Shown here: piece by piece, positions 18,300-27,152 of the stretch
Numbering within the stretch: the first letter of the stretch is position 1
How the letters are laid out: the number at the start of each line of letters is the position of its first letter
Assembly (NCBI RefSeq): GCF_020618475.1
Contig: NZ_CP085335.1
Coordinates: 2,046,001 to 2,110,000 of the forward strand
Direction: 5' to 3'
DNA: 64,000 nucleotides
Source of the DNA: Haladaptatus halobius
GTDB lineage: Archaea; Halobacteriota; Halobacteria; Halobacteriales; Haladaptataceae
Position numbers and translations under genes: made by a program
Notes under the pieces: generated by a model
Database searches by the model: none
Told to the model about the DNA's origin: nothing
Seen by the model: the letters and a program-made list of their open reading frames with translations, nothing else

Positions 18300-18308
18300 T
18301 TTTTATCG
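18300..18308 (+). promoter_or_regulatory. TATA box of SHOCT protein gene
   Basis: TTTTTATCG is centred 26 bases before the ATG at 18330, the spacing of a leaderless haloarchaeal transcript. Confidence 0.55.
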
Positions 18309-18329
18309 TATTTGCATGAAATACGTGAC

Positions 18330-18674
18330 ATGAATGGTAGCTTCAACCAACTGCTCCCGGAAGACGACTTCTGGCGAACCATCTCGTTGGGCGCGATTCT
18401 GGTCTTCCTCGTCCCTCTCGTCGCGATCACGGGTGCGTTAGCACCGGAAGCCCTCGTCGCGGGCGTCGTCCTCGCGTTCGTGGCGTGGGCGATAGCTCGG
18501 CGGGACGAATCCGACGCGGTCGCGGACGAATCGCAGGAACTCGACGCCGTCGAGACCCTGCGAAAGCGGTACGCCAGCGGTCAGATAAACGAGTCCGAGT
18601 TCGAGCGGCGACTCGACACGCTCCTCGAAACCGAGTCGGTCGAACCGAGCGGAAAAGAACTGTCGTTGGAGTGA
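18330..18674 (+). CDS. Small membrane protein with C-terminal SHOCT domain
   Basis: 114 residues. Two hydrophobic segments lie at about residues 17-35 and 39-56, followed by an acidic linker and a SHOCT domain (AVETLRKRYASGQINESEFERRLDTLLE, residues about 77-104). SHOCT is a short oligomerisation motif found in many membrane proteins; no enzymatic role is known. The start at 18330 matches the TATA box. The gene converges on adk, leaving 7 bases between stops. Confidence 0.78.
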   Translation: MNGSFNQLLPEDDFWRTISLGAILVFLVPLVAITGALAPEALVAGVVLAFVAWAIARRDESDAVADESQELDAVETLRKRYASGQINESEFERRLDTLLETESVEPSGKELSLE

Positions 18675-18681
18675 GTCGGAG

Positions 18682-19299
18682 TTACGCTTCGTTTTCGATG
18701 GTCTCTCGGATGTCGTCCCACACTTCGTCGGGGGTCTGTTCGCCGTCGATTCGCACGAGTTCGCCCTGCTCCTCGTAGTGGTCGATGACGGGTTCGGTGT
18801 TCTCCCGGTAGACGCGCAGGCGCTCGCGGACGGTCTCTTCGGTGTCGTCCTCGCGCTGGACGAGGCGTTCTTCGACCTCCTCGGACTCCGGCGGGTTGTA
18901 CTCGACGTGGTAGATGTCGCCCGTCTCGGGGTCGAGGCGTCGCCCGGTGAGCCGATTGACCAGTTCGTCCTCGTCCACGTCGAGGTAGAGCACCACGTCG
19001 AGGTCGGTGATGTCGTCCAGGTACTCCGCCTGCGAGAGGTTGCGCGGGTAGCCGTCGAGGACGTACCTGCCGGCCTCCGAGAGCGCGGCCCGCACGATCT
19101 CGTTCACCACGGGGTCGGGCACGAGTTCGCCCTCGTCCATGAAACTCGCGGGAGTACCGTGCTCCGTCTCCATGTGCTTGTTCGCACGGAGTGCGTCGCC
19201 GGTCGTGACGTGCTCGACATCGAACTCCTCGGCGATTCGCGCGCTCTGAGTTCCTTTGCCAGCGCCCGGCGCACCCAGAATGAGAACGTTCTGGCTCAT
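18682..19299 (-). CDS. adk: Adenylate kinase
   Basis: 205 residues from the ATG at 19297-19299 ([18 protein letters not shown]); the Walker [10 protein letters not shown] is at residues 9-17. AMP-binding TTGDALR, the [13 protein letters not shown] region and the LID with [12 protein letters not shown] are intact. It interconverts ATP, AMP and ADP. A TATA box at 19321-19330 predicts a leaderless transcript and rules out the GTG at 19305. In many archaea adk sits with secY, DUF106, cmk and truB; here secY is about 20 kb away. Confidence 0.95.
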   Translation of the reverse strand: MSQNVLILGAPGAGKGTQSARIAEEFDVEHVTTGDALRANKHMETEHGTPASFMDEGELVPDPVVNEIVRAALSEAGRYVLDGYPRNLSQAEYLDDITDLDVVLYLDVDEDELVNRLTGRRLDPETGDIYHVEYNPPESEEVEERLVQREDDTEETVRERLRVYRENTEPVIDHYEEQGELVRIDGEQTPDEVWDDIRETIENEA

Positions 19300-19320
19300 G
19301 TCCACACCTGCATCGGCCTC

Positions 19321-19330
19321 GCATAAAGAG
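19321..19330 (-). promoter_or_regulatory. TATA box of adk
   Basis: CTCTTTATGC on the minus strand is centred about 26 bases upstream of the adk ATG at 19299, consistent with leaderless transcription. Confidence 0.55.
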
Positions 19331-19394
19331 TTAAAGAAACAGCTTCGTCGCCCGGAACACCCGTTTTTTGTCGGCGGGCGACGAACGTCCGGCT

Positions 19395-19802
19395 ATGAGC
19401 CGTTTCAGCGCCGACACGCCGAAAGAGCGCCGGAAGCTCGTCGTGGACGCGATCACCGCGCACCGCAATCGAGGCAGCGCGTTCTGCACGCTACAGGCCG
19501 AGTTCGACCCCGAAGCGGCGGGGAAAGGGGAACGAGAGGAGGCCCCACCGTGGATACAGTTCGGCGACAGAACCCTCAACGCGGACTACACGGACGAGGA
19601 ACTCGAACGGCTGAAGGCGCTCGTTCGGGAGTTTCCGGCGTTCAAGATCGAGGAACTGCACAGCCCCGAGGAGGCCGAGGGAACGAACGTTCGGATCAGC
19701 GCGAAAGCCGACGCGAACCGCATCGCGCAGTTCGTCGAACGAACGTTCCGCGAGGCGTACGAGTGCCCGGAGATGTTCACCCTCTGGGTTGTCGAAGTGT
19801 GA
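19395..19802 (+). CDS. Conserved haloarchaeal protein of unknown function
   Basis: 135 residues from ATG at 19395 (MSRFSADTPKERRKLVVDAI). It opens with a basic helix, then has strand-rich segments (GSAFCTLQAEFDP, PPWIQFGDRTLNADYTDEEL) and closes with a helix NRIAQFVERTFREAYECPE and a final strand MFTLWVVEV. The overall pattern suggests a small alpha-beta fold. I know no function. It stands between divergent adk and the UspA gene. Confidence 0.7.
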   Translation: MSRFSADTPKERRKLVVDAITAHRNRGSAFCTLQAEFDPEAAGKGEREEAPPWIQFGDRTLNADYTDEELERLKALVREFPAFKIEELHSPEEAEGTNVRISAKADANRIAQFVERTFREAYECPEMFTLWVVEV

Positions 19803-19858
19803 CATAGGGTCACGATTTTCGTAGCCATTATCACCCCCCGAAGCAACTACTCCGCCAC

Positions 19859-19966
19859 ATGACGCATCGACACGCCGTTAGAGACACGTCTGATATCGAG
19901 CGCTGGACCGACCCCACCCGACGATACACGCGACAGGTCATCGACACCGGGTGGTACATCACATGA
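19859..19966 (+). CDS. Possible 35-residue leader peptide coupled to usp
   Basis: An ATG at 19859 opens a 35-codon frame (MTHRHAVRDTSDIERW...) ending in TGA at 19964-19966, which overlaps the ATG of the Usp gene as ATGA. A CCATTATCA sequence about 27 bases upstream of 19859 fits a leaderless promoter. The four-base overlap suggests translational coupling. The peptide is rich in Arg, Thr and Trp and resembles nothing I know, so chance is a real alternative. Confidence 0.35.
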   Translation: MTHRHAVRDTSDIERWTDPTRRYTRQVIDTGWYIT

Positions 19967-20397
19967 CGGAGCTGTTCGAACGAGTTATCCTTCCACTCGC
20001 AAGCGAGGAAGACGCCGAATCGACCTGCCGAGCCGCCATCGATTACATCGCGTCCGCCGGCGGGCAGGTCGTCGCAGTCCACGTCGTCGAGAAAGGTGGC
20101 GGGGCACCCGACAAGGCGTCGGTCGAACAGCGCGAAGAACGGGCAGACGGGATTTTCGCGGTTATCCGGGAGTGCTGTGACGGCGCGGGCGTTCCGGTCG
20201 AAACGAAACTCGTCTACGGAACCGACGTGGCCGAGACCGTCTTCGACGCGGCCGACGAGGTGGACGCGACGGCCATCGCGTTCACCCCGCGCGGCGGCAG
20301 TCGATGGGTGCGACTGCTAACCGGCGACGTGACGCTCTCGCTCGTCACCGAGACGAACCGACCCGTGGTGGTGCTCCCGGACGCGGAGGCGAACTGA
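19963..20397 (+). CDS. Universal stress protein, UspA family
   Basis: 144 residues from the ATG at 19963. A single Usp domain: opening ERVILPLASEEDAESTCRAA, middle QVVAVHVVEKGGG, then TKLVYGTDVAETVFDAADEVDATAIAFTPRGG and closing VTETNRPVVVLP. The GxxG-S/T ATP-binding loop (GGSRWVRLLTGDVTLSLV) is partly degenerate. Its stop overlaps the next ATG by one base (TGATG), so it is co-transcribed with the APC-Usp permease and may act with that permease's own Usp domains. Confidence 0.88.
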   Translation: MTELFERVILPLASEEDAESTCRAAIDYIASAGGQVVAVHVVEKGGGAPDKASVEQREERADGIFAVIRECCDGAGVPVETKLVYGTDVAETVFDAADEVDATAIAFTPRGGSRWVRLLTGDVTLSLVTETNRPVVVLPDAEAN

Positions 20398-22655
20398 TGG
20401 CGGACGAGGAACTCGCCAAAGACCTCGGCCCGCTCGCCGCGCTCACCATCGGCGTCGGGACGATGATCGGCGCGGGCATCTTCGTCCTGCCCCAGCAAGC
20501 GTACGGGGTCGCCGGCCCCGCCATCGCCCTCTCGTTCGTCCTCGGCGGCGTCATCTCGCTGTTCACCGCGCTCTCGGCGAGCGAACTCGGCACCGCGATG
20601 CCGAAAGCGGGCGGAAGTTACTACTACGTCAACCACGCGCTCGGGCCGCTGTTCGGTTCCGTCGCGGGGATGGGCAACTGGATGGGACTCGCGTTCGCCT
20701 CGGCGTTCTACATGATCGGTTTCGGCGACTTCGTGACGGCCCTCGTGGCGGTGCCCGCGGTCGACCTCGGAATCGTCGCGCTCGAACCGAAGCAGGTCGC
20801 CGCCTTCTTCGCCGGACTGCTCTTCGTCGGCGTCAACTACGTCGGCGCGAAGGAGACGGGACGGCTCCAGAACGTCATCGTCATCACGCTCGTCGCCATC
20901 CTGACAGTGTTCTCGGTGCTCGGCTTCCTCCAAGCCGACCTCTCGACGCTCAAACCGTTCGCTCCGACCGAGCGAGGATACGGCGCGGTTCCATTCGGAA
21001 CCGCGCTCGTGTTCGTCTCGTTCCTCGGCTTCGCCAAGATTACCACGGTCGCCGAGGAGATAAAGAATCCCGGCCGAAACCTCCCGCTCGCCGTCGTCGG
21101 GAGCGTCGTCATCGTGACGATAATGTACGCCGTGCTGATGGTCGTGATGGCGAGCGTGATAAACTGGCGGGACCTCGCAGCGCTGGGAGCCGACCCCGTG
21201 GTCGAAGTCGCCGAGGTAGCGTTCGGCGAGGCGCTCGGACTAGCCGGGGTCGGTGCGGGTCTCATCGTCTTCGGCGGACTGTTGGCGACGGCGTCGAGCG
21301 CGAACGCCTCGATTCTCGCTTCCTCGCGCATCAACTTCGCCATGGGACGGGACAAACTCATCACCGCGTGGCTCAACGATATCCACGAGCGATTCGCCAC
21401 GCCTTACCGCTCCATCGCGGTGACCGGCGTTATCATCCTCGCGCTCATCCTCGTCGGCGACATCAAGGTGCTGGCGAAGGCCGGAAGCGTCCTCCACCTC
21501 ATCGTCTACGGTTTGCTCAACATCGCGCTCATCGTGATGCGCGAAGCCGACGTGGCGGAGTACGACCCCCCGTTTCGGGTGCCAATGTACCCCGCAACCC
21601 CGATTCTCGGCGCGCTGTTCTCGTTCGGCCTCATCGCGTTCATGGCACCCGTCGAAATCGCGCTGAGCGTCCTCTTCGTCGTCGGCGGTATCGCTTGGTT
21701 CTTCGTGTACGCGCGTCCGCGAACCGAAAAACAGGGCGTGCTGAGCCGGTACGTCCTCAGCCGACCCGAGCAGATGCCCGAACCGGCCGTCTCCGCCGCG
21801 ACCTCCGTGAAACCCGACGGAGGAGATTACCGCGTGATGGTGCCGCTGGCGAACCCCGAACACGAAAAAGACCTCATCTCGCTCGCCAGCGCGGTGGCGA
21901 ACCAGCGCGACGGGACGGTCGTCGCCACCCACATCGTGCAGGTGCCAGACCAGACGCCCCTCGCCAGCGGCGCGGAACACGTCGAGGAACTCGACGCCGA
22001 ATCCGCGAACCTCCTCGCTCGCGCCCGCGAGGACGCCGAGACGTTCGGCGTCCCTGTCGAGACGCACACCATCCTCTCGCACCGCTCGTTCGAGGAGATA
22101 TTCGACGCGGCCCGAACCCACGCCGCGGATCTCGTCGTCATGGGCTGGGGCGAGGACAGCCACGGGTCGCCCGGACGGGCCGAAAGTGCCATCGACGAAC
22201 TCACGAACGACCTGCCCTGCGACGTGGTCGTCTACCGCGACCGCGGGTTCGACCCCAGCAGGGTGCTCGTCCCGACCGCGGGCGGGCCGGACTCCGACCT
22301 CAGCGCCGCCCTCGCACGGATGCTCCAAGTTGAGTACGACTCGGACGTATCGCTCCTCTACGTCACCGACAACTCGACCGAGGAGGGCGAACGATTCCTC
22401 GCCGACTGGGCCGCCGAACACGGGCTGTCAGAAGCGAACCTCGTCGTCACCGAAGACGACGACGTGGAACGCGCTATCGAGCGAGAGGCCGAACGCTGCT
22501 CGATGCTTATCATCGGCGCGACCGAGGAGGGGCTCCTCTCACGGCTCGTCCGCGGCGCGCTCGCGCTCCAAGTCGTGAACGACGTGAACTGCTCCGTCTT
22601 GCTCGCCGAGAAGGCCCGAAAACGGTCGCTTCGAGAGCGGTTGTTCGGTAGTTAG
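20397..22655 (+). CDS. APC-superfamily amino acid/cation permease fused to two Usp domains
   Basis: 752 residues. Residues about 1-440 form 12 membrane helices with the APC signature GTMIGAGIFVLP near residue 20 and KAGGSYYYVNHALG near 75. Two Usp domains follow, from about residue 480 (YRVMVPLANPEHEKDLISLA) and from about 620 (PSRVLVPTAGGPDSDLSAAL). Such fusions are widespread in haloarchaea; the Usp part probably regulates transport by binding nucleotide. It overlaps the UspA gene by one base. Substrate is not deducible. Confidence 0.88.
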   Translation: MADEELAKDLGPLAALTIGVGTMIGAGIFVLPQQAYGVAGPAIALSFVLGGVISLFTALSASELGTAMPKAGGSYYYVNHALGPLFGSVAGMGNWMGLAFASAFYMIGFGDFVTALVAVPAVDLGIVALEPKQVAAFFAGLLFVGVNYVGAKETGRLQNVIVITLVAILTVFSVLGFLQADLSTLKPFAPTERGYGAVPFGTALVFVSFLGFAKITTVAEEIKNPGRNLPLAVVGSVVIVTIMYAVLMVVMASVINWRDLAALGADPVVEVAEVAFGEALGLAGVGAGLIVFGGLLATASSANASILASSRINFAMGRDKLITAWLNDIHERFATPYRSIAVTGVIILALILVGDIKVLAKAGSVLHLIVYGLLNIALIVMREADVAEYDPPFRVPMYPATPILGALFSFGLIAFMAPVEIALSVLFVVGGIAWFFVYARPRTEKQGVLSRYVLSRPEQMPEPAVSAATSVKPDGGDYRVMVPLANPEHEKDLISLASAVANQRDGTVVATHIVQVPDQTPLASGAEHVEELDAESANLLARAREDAETFGVPVETHTILSHRSFEEIFDAARTHAADLVVMGWGEDSHGSPGRAESAIDELTNDLPCDVVVYRDRGFDPSRVLVPTAGGPDSDLSAALARMLQVEYDSDVSLLYVTDNSTEEGERFLADWAAEHGLSEANLVVTEDDDVERAIEREAERCSMLIIGATEEGLLSRLVRGALALQVVNDVNCSVLLAEKARKRSLRERLFGS

Positions 22656-22671
22656 TCGAACCGGACTTCGT

Positions 22672-22902
22672 TCAATCCAACCGGACATACGTTCGGGTTC
22701 GTCCGACACCCTCCAACGAACCGATTCCCGACGAAACCGTCTTCTGCACGCCGTACACGTCGTCGGCTTCGATTTCGGCGATGACGTCGAACTCCCCGGC
22801 GACGACGTGCGCCTCCGTTACGTTCGGAAGCTCTCGAATCCGCTCGACGACATCACCGGCGGTTCCGGCGCTGGTGATGACGGTGGTGTATGCGCCGATC
22901 AT
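22672..22902 (-). CDS. Stand-alone Lrp/AsnC ligand-binding (RAM) domain protein
   Basis: 76 residues, only the C-terminal ligand-binding domain of Lrp/AsnC regulators with no helix-turn-helix: MIGAYTTVITSAGTAGDVVERI, then VTEAHVVAGEFDVIAEIEAD and a closing RTRTYVRLD. Such domains sense small effectors and oligomerise. It follows trkH by 40 bases on the same strand, and the trkA-trkH-RAM order recurs in haloarchaea, suggesting a link to potassium uptake control. Confidence 0.8.
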   Translation of the reverse strand: MIGAYTTVITSAGTAGDVVERIRELPNVTEAHVVAGEFDVIAEIEADDVYGVQKTVSSGIGSLEGVGRTRTYVRLD

Positions 22903-22942
22903 CGACCGCGATACGTCGGCCAGCGTGAAAGGGATGGTGCCC

Positions 22943-24526
22943 CTACGACCGCCAGTAGGCGGGCGTTAACAGCACCAGCACGGGCAGGATTTCGAGGCGA
23001 CCGATCCACATCAGCACGACCATGAGCAGTTTTGACGTGTCCGAAAACCGGATGTAGCTGTTCATCGGACCGACGAGTTCGAACCCCGGACCGACGTTGC
23101 CGAGCGTGGCGGCGACCGCGCTCAACGCTTCCAAGGTGTTGAGATTCGGCCCGCCCGCGCGTTCGGCGTCGAGGAAGATGAGGAGCGCGCTGACGAGGAA
23201 TATAACGAGATAGAGCAGGGTGAACGCGTAGATACCCCGAACCGCTCGTTCGTCTAGCGCGCGACCGCCGAGTCGGAGGGGACGAACCGCTTCGGGGTGA
23301 ACCGTCGTGAACAGCTCCCGGCGGAATGATTTTAGGATGACCAGCCAGCGGACGATTTTGATGGCACCGCCGGTCGAACCCGCGCTCCCGCCGATGAGCA
23401 TCGCCGCGAGCAGGAGGTACTGGGCGGAGCTGTTCCACGTGTTGAAGTCCATGCTCGCGTACCCCGTGGTCGTGACGATGGAGACGAGTTGGAACGAGGC
23501 GTGGCGAACCGACGATTCGATATTTCCGGCGACCGCCGGGCCGCCGGGGACGAATACCAAACCCTCGTGCGTGTAGACCAGCACGGTCAGAACCGCCGAG
23601 AGGACGGCCAGCACGCCGACGTAGAACCGGAACTCCGCGTCGCGGACGAGGCTGCGGGGGTCGCCGTTCAGGACGTGCCAGAATAGTGCGAAGTTCGTCC
23701 CCGCCGCGACCATGAAGGGGATAATGAGCCACTGCACCGCCGCTGAGAACGCCTCGATGCTCCGGGCTTCCGGCGAGAATCCCCCGGTCGCCATCGTCGT
23801 GAAACCGTGGGCGACGGCGTTGTAGAACGTCATCTCGGGGGCGAGACCGCCGAGGTGGATACCGTACAGCAGGAGTATCTCCAGCGCCGTGATGCCGAGG
23901 TACGCCTTCCAGAGCGCCCGCGCCGTCTCCGCGATTCGCGGCGTGAGCTTCTGAATTCCCGGTCCCGGCGCTTCCGCGTCCATCAGTTGGGCACCGCCGA
24001 CCGACAGTTCCGGGAGGATAGCGACCGCGAGGACGACGATTCCCATCCCGCCGAGCCACTGGGTCAACTGCCGCCACATCAGCAGCGCGTGGGTGTGGGT
24101 CTCGAACGAGATGTCTCCCATCACGGTCGCCCCGGTCGTCGTGAATCCGCTCATACTCTCGAACAGCGCGTTCACGGGGTCTGCGAGCGTCGACGGGCCG
24201 GACTGGAGGACGAGGAAGGGAACCTCCCCGCCGAGTACGATGTCGTTTCCGCCGATGACGTACGGAAGGCCGCCGACGATGGACACCGCGAACCACGTCA
24301 GCGCGACCATCAGGAATCCTTCGCGCGCGCCGAGGTCCGGGTCGGGGTCGAGGCGTTCGAGCGACCAGCCTACGGCGAGGGCGATTCCCATGGTGACGAC
24401 GAACGTGACGATCCCTTCGCCGTAGTAGAGGCCGACGAGGAGCGGAAAGAGGAGCGGCACCGAGAGCCACTTGACGACCGTTCCGACGAGGCTCACGCTC
24501 GCCCGCCAATCGACGCGGAGGTTCAT
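22943..24526 (-). CDS. trkH: TrkH-family potassium uptake channel subunit
   Basis: 527 residues with the four pseudo-repeated M1-P-M2 units of TrkH/KtrB. Filter-region segments are TGATVMGD near residue 115, NAVAHGFTTMATGGFSP near 235, VSIVTTTGYASMDFN near 355, and SAVAATLGNVGPGFE near 465. It admits K+ and is gated by TrkA. The first codon overlaps the trkA stop by three bases (ATGA-type), so the two are translated together. Confidence 0.92.
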   Translation of the reverse strand: MNLRVDWRASVSLVGTVVKWLSVPLLFPLLVGLYYGEGIVTFVVTMGIALAVGWSLERLDPDPDLGAREGFLMVALTWFAVSIVGGLPYVIGGNDIVLGGEVPFLVLQSGPSTLADPVNALFESMSGFTTTGATVMGDISFETHTHALLMWRQLTQWLGGMGIVVLAVAILPELSVGGAQLMDAEAPGPGIQKLTPRIAETARALWKAYLGITALEILLLYGIHLGGLAPEMTFYNAVAHGFTTMATGGFSPEARSIEAFSAAVQWLIIPFMVAAGTNFALFWHVLNGDPRSLVRDAEFRFYVGVLAVLSAVLTVLVYTHEGLVFVPGGPAVAGNIESSVRHASFQLVSIVTTTGYASMDFNTWNSSAQYLLLAAMLIGGSAGSTGGAIKIVRWLVILKSFRRELFTTVHPEAVRPLRLGGRALDERAVRGIYAFTLLYLVIFLVSALLIFLDAERAGGPNLNTLEALSAVAATLGNVGPGFELVGPMNSYIRFSDTSKLLMVVLMWIGRLEILPVLVLLTPAYWRS

Positions 24527-25863
24527 AGTGCGGCGCTCACTTCCGACAGTACGTCCGTATCGACGAACACGACGACGTGATCGCGTTCTTTCACCACCGT
24601 GTCGCCGCGCGGGACGATGAACTCGCCGCCTCGCGTGATCGCGCCGATGACGACGCCCGACGGGAGGTCGGCGACGCCCTCGCGGATGGGTTGATCGACG
24701 AGGACGCTGTCGGCGTCGATCTCGATCTCCAGCACTTCGGCGCGGTCGTTCTCGATGAGCGCGATGTTCTCGGCGCGCTCCTCACGGGTGAACCGCGTTA
24801 TCTCCTCGGCGGTCACCTCGCGCGGGTTGACCGCCACGTCGATGCCGACCGTCTCGAACAGCGAGACGTACTCGGCGTCCTCGACGATGGCGATGGCGCG
24901 TTCCGCGCCGAGTTGCTTCGCGAGCACCGAGACGAGCAGGTTTTTCTCGTCGTTCTCCAAGGCCGCGACGACCACGTCCGCCTCGTCCACGTGTTCGCGG
25001 GCGAGGAACTCGGCGTCCGTCGCGTCGCTCGCCATGACGACGGTCTTCGGGAGGTCTTCGGCGAGTTCCCGAGCGCGGTCGCGGTCTCGCTCGATGAGTC
25101 TGGGTCGCAGGTCGCGGGTTTCGAGCAGACGAGCGGTGTGGAAGCCGATCTCGCTCCCGCCGATGATGACGAGTTCCTTGTCCGCGCTCGGCGTCTCGTC
25201 CGGCGCGACTTCGAGCGCGAACTGCTGGACGCTCTCCGGACTGCCGATGACGACGACTTTGTCGTCCGCCTGAATCACCGTCTCCCCGCGTGGGATGGCG
25301 ACGTCGCCGTTTCTGATGATGGCCGCGAAGGTGAGTGAGTCGAACCTATCCGCCTGCCGAACCGTCTGGTTCGCCACGGGACTCTCCTCACGTACTTCGA
25401 ACTCGGCCATCTGCACTTTCCCCCCGGCGAACGGGTCGACGTCGCGGGCGGCGGGTAAGCCGATGACGCGAACGATGTCCATCGCGGTCAGCAGGTTCGT
25501 ACAGACCATGAAATCGACGCCGAACGCGCCCTGTTCGGTGTGTTCCCACGTGTCGAGGTAATCGACTTTCTTCACCCGAGCGATGGTGAACGGATCGTCC
25601 ACGGTCTTCGCCGTCCCGCAGACGACGAGGTTCGTCTCGTCGTCGTCGGTGCTGGCGATTATCATGTCAGCTTCTTCGATACCCGCCTCCTGTAACGTGG
25701 CGAGCGACGTGCCGTCGCCTTCGAGCGCCAACACGTCGTGCGAGTAGGTGAGCGAGTCGACGCGCTCACCGTCCCGGTCGACGACGACCACCTCGTGCGT
25801 GTCGGCGAGACTCCCGGCGATTGACGACCCGACCTCACCTGCGCCGACGATGATGATTCGCAT
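24523..25863 (-). CDS. trkA: TrkA-type RCK regulator of potassium uptake
   Basis: 446 residues from the ATG at 25861-25863; codons further upstream lack resemblance. Two tandem RCK units are visible: Rossmann GAGEVG at residues 7-12 and again GGSEIG at 235-240, each followed by a TrkA-C domain (EVREESPVANQTV about 157 and the C-terminal VLVDQPIREGVADLP region). TrkA binds NAD(H)/ATP and opens TrkH. This is the standard double-RCK length. Confidence 0.93.
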   Translation of the reverse strand: MRIIIVGAGEVGSSIAGSLADTHEVVVVDRDGERVDSLTYSHDVLALEGDGTSLATLQEAGIEEADMIIASTDDDETNLVVCGTAKTVDDPFTIARVKKVDYLDTWEHTEQGAFGVDFMVCTNLLTAMDIVRVIGLPAARDVDPFAGGKVQMAEFEVREESPVANQTVRQADRFDSLTFAAIIRNGDVAIPRGETVIQADDKVVVIGSPESVQQFALEVAPDETPSADKELVIIGGSEIGFHTARLLETRDLRPRLIERDRDRARELAEDLPKTVVMASDATDAEFLAREHVDEADVVVAALENDEKNLLVSVLAKQLGAERAIAIVEDAEYVSLFETVGIDVAVNPREVTAEEITRFTREERAENIALIENDRAEVLEIEIDADSVLVDQPIREGVADLPSGVVIGAITRGGEFIVPRGDTVVKERDHVVVFVDTDVLSEVSAAL

Positions 25864-25932
25864 GTGGTTCCTTCTGTCGGCGTTTGCCATTCCTCGGGTA
25901 AGATTATTTCTCTTTGGCGGCAGGGAGAGCGA

Positions 25933-27152
25933 TCAGGAGAACCAGCGAGAGAGGCGGGAAGTGAGGCCGAGATTCCGCTTCGTTATGATGATCGTGTTCT
26001 CAGTGCGGTGAGCGATGGTTTCCGGAAGCGCGCCGAACACGAGTTGCTGGAGTTCGCTCTCGCGGGTCGCACCGATGATGGTGAGGTCGTGGTCGTCGGT
26101 TCGCTCGACGACGGTGTCCGCGACGCCCTCGCCTTCGTAGAGCGACTGTTCGACGGAGACGTCTTCCAACGTGTTCGCCGTCTCGGAGAGGAGTTCGCGG
26201 GCGGATTCGCGCTCGTCACCCGAGGCGTCGGGGGAGACGACGTGAACGGTTTCGACCGTCGCGCTCTCGGAGTGGGCGATGGCGCGAGCGGTCTCCGTCG
26301 CCAACTCCGCGTGCGGGCCGACCGCGGTCGGTATCATGATGGACTCGACACCCTCCCCATGCGAGCCGATCTTCTCGACGAACACGTCGCAGGGGGCCTC
26401 CTCGACCACCCTATCGACGGTGTTTCCGAGCACGACTTCCCTGCGGTGTGACCCGCCGCCGCGCCAGCCGATGAGCACCGCGTCGCTGACGTGCTGTTCG
26501 ACCGTGTGGAGGATGGCATCGGACGCGCGGTGGCCGATCCGAACGATACCGTGGACGGGAACGTCGGAGTCCTCGGCGAACTCCATCGCGTTGCGGAGCA
26601 CGTCGCGTTCGTCGTCGACGGAGCGGTACTCCTCCGAGATGGGCGTCTGTTCCGGTACCGTCGCGGCGGAGAGCACCAGCAGTTCGCCGTCCCTGTCCTC
26701 GGCGATGTCGAGCGCGGTTTGCATCATCTGCTCGACGTGGTCGGGGTTGGCGATGGGCTCCGCGAGTTGGTAATCGCGGGTCACCTTTCGGTTCTCGCTG
26801 ACGACCGTCGGCGTTTCGCGTTCGAACTGCTCTTCCTGAGGGCCGGTGGATTTCCACGCGAACCAGAAGCCGACGCCGGCTACCTCCGCGGCGATGCCGA
26901 GGCCAAGAGCGGTCGGTTCGACGTTGACCAGGAGTCCGAGGTTGGCGATAACGGCGATAATCGGCACCCACGGGACGAACGGCACTTCGAACTGACGGTC
27001 GATGTCGGGGTTCTTTCGCCGCGATTGGATGAGCGCGAGATTGACGAAGATGAGTCCGCCGAGGAGCATGAAATCCGCGAAATGGGTCACCGAGTGGAGA
27101 CCGAGGTGGAAGAGCCCCGGAACGTGGAATCCGACGCCGAGCGAGACGGTCA
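25933..27152 (-). pseudogene. APC-Usp permease missing its N-terminal two-thirds of membrane domain
   Basis: From about 27152 the minus strand reads SLGVGFHVPG, then FADFMLLGGLIFVNLALIQS and RQFEVPFVPWVPIIAVIA, the last membrane helices of an APC permease, followed by two Usp domains (from TRDYQLAEPIANPDHVEQM and from ESIMIPTAVGPHAELA) and a normal end, TSRLSRWFS. Upstream of 27152 homology stops: the sequence there is the opposite-strand Usp gene. No start or promoter remains, so the 405-residue remainder is probably not expressed as a transporter. Confidence 0.78.

Larger units (their letters stand above)
17803..18329. other. Gene-free 527-base interval with structured segment
   Basis: No frame here looks coding. 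On the minus strand GATTAACGAC (17822-17831) is the probable TATA box of DUF106. From about 18070 the plus strand shows purine-rich GAGTGACC...GAACGAGACGAAGCG text common in haloarchaeal intergenic repeats, then a 7-bp hairpin GAGGCGC-act-GCGCCTC (18148-18164), then the nested hairpin at 18183-18238. A dispersed repeat or a structured RNA are both possible. Confidence 0.4.
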
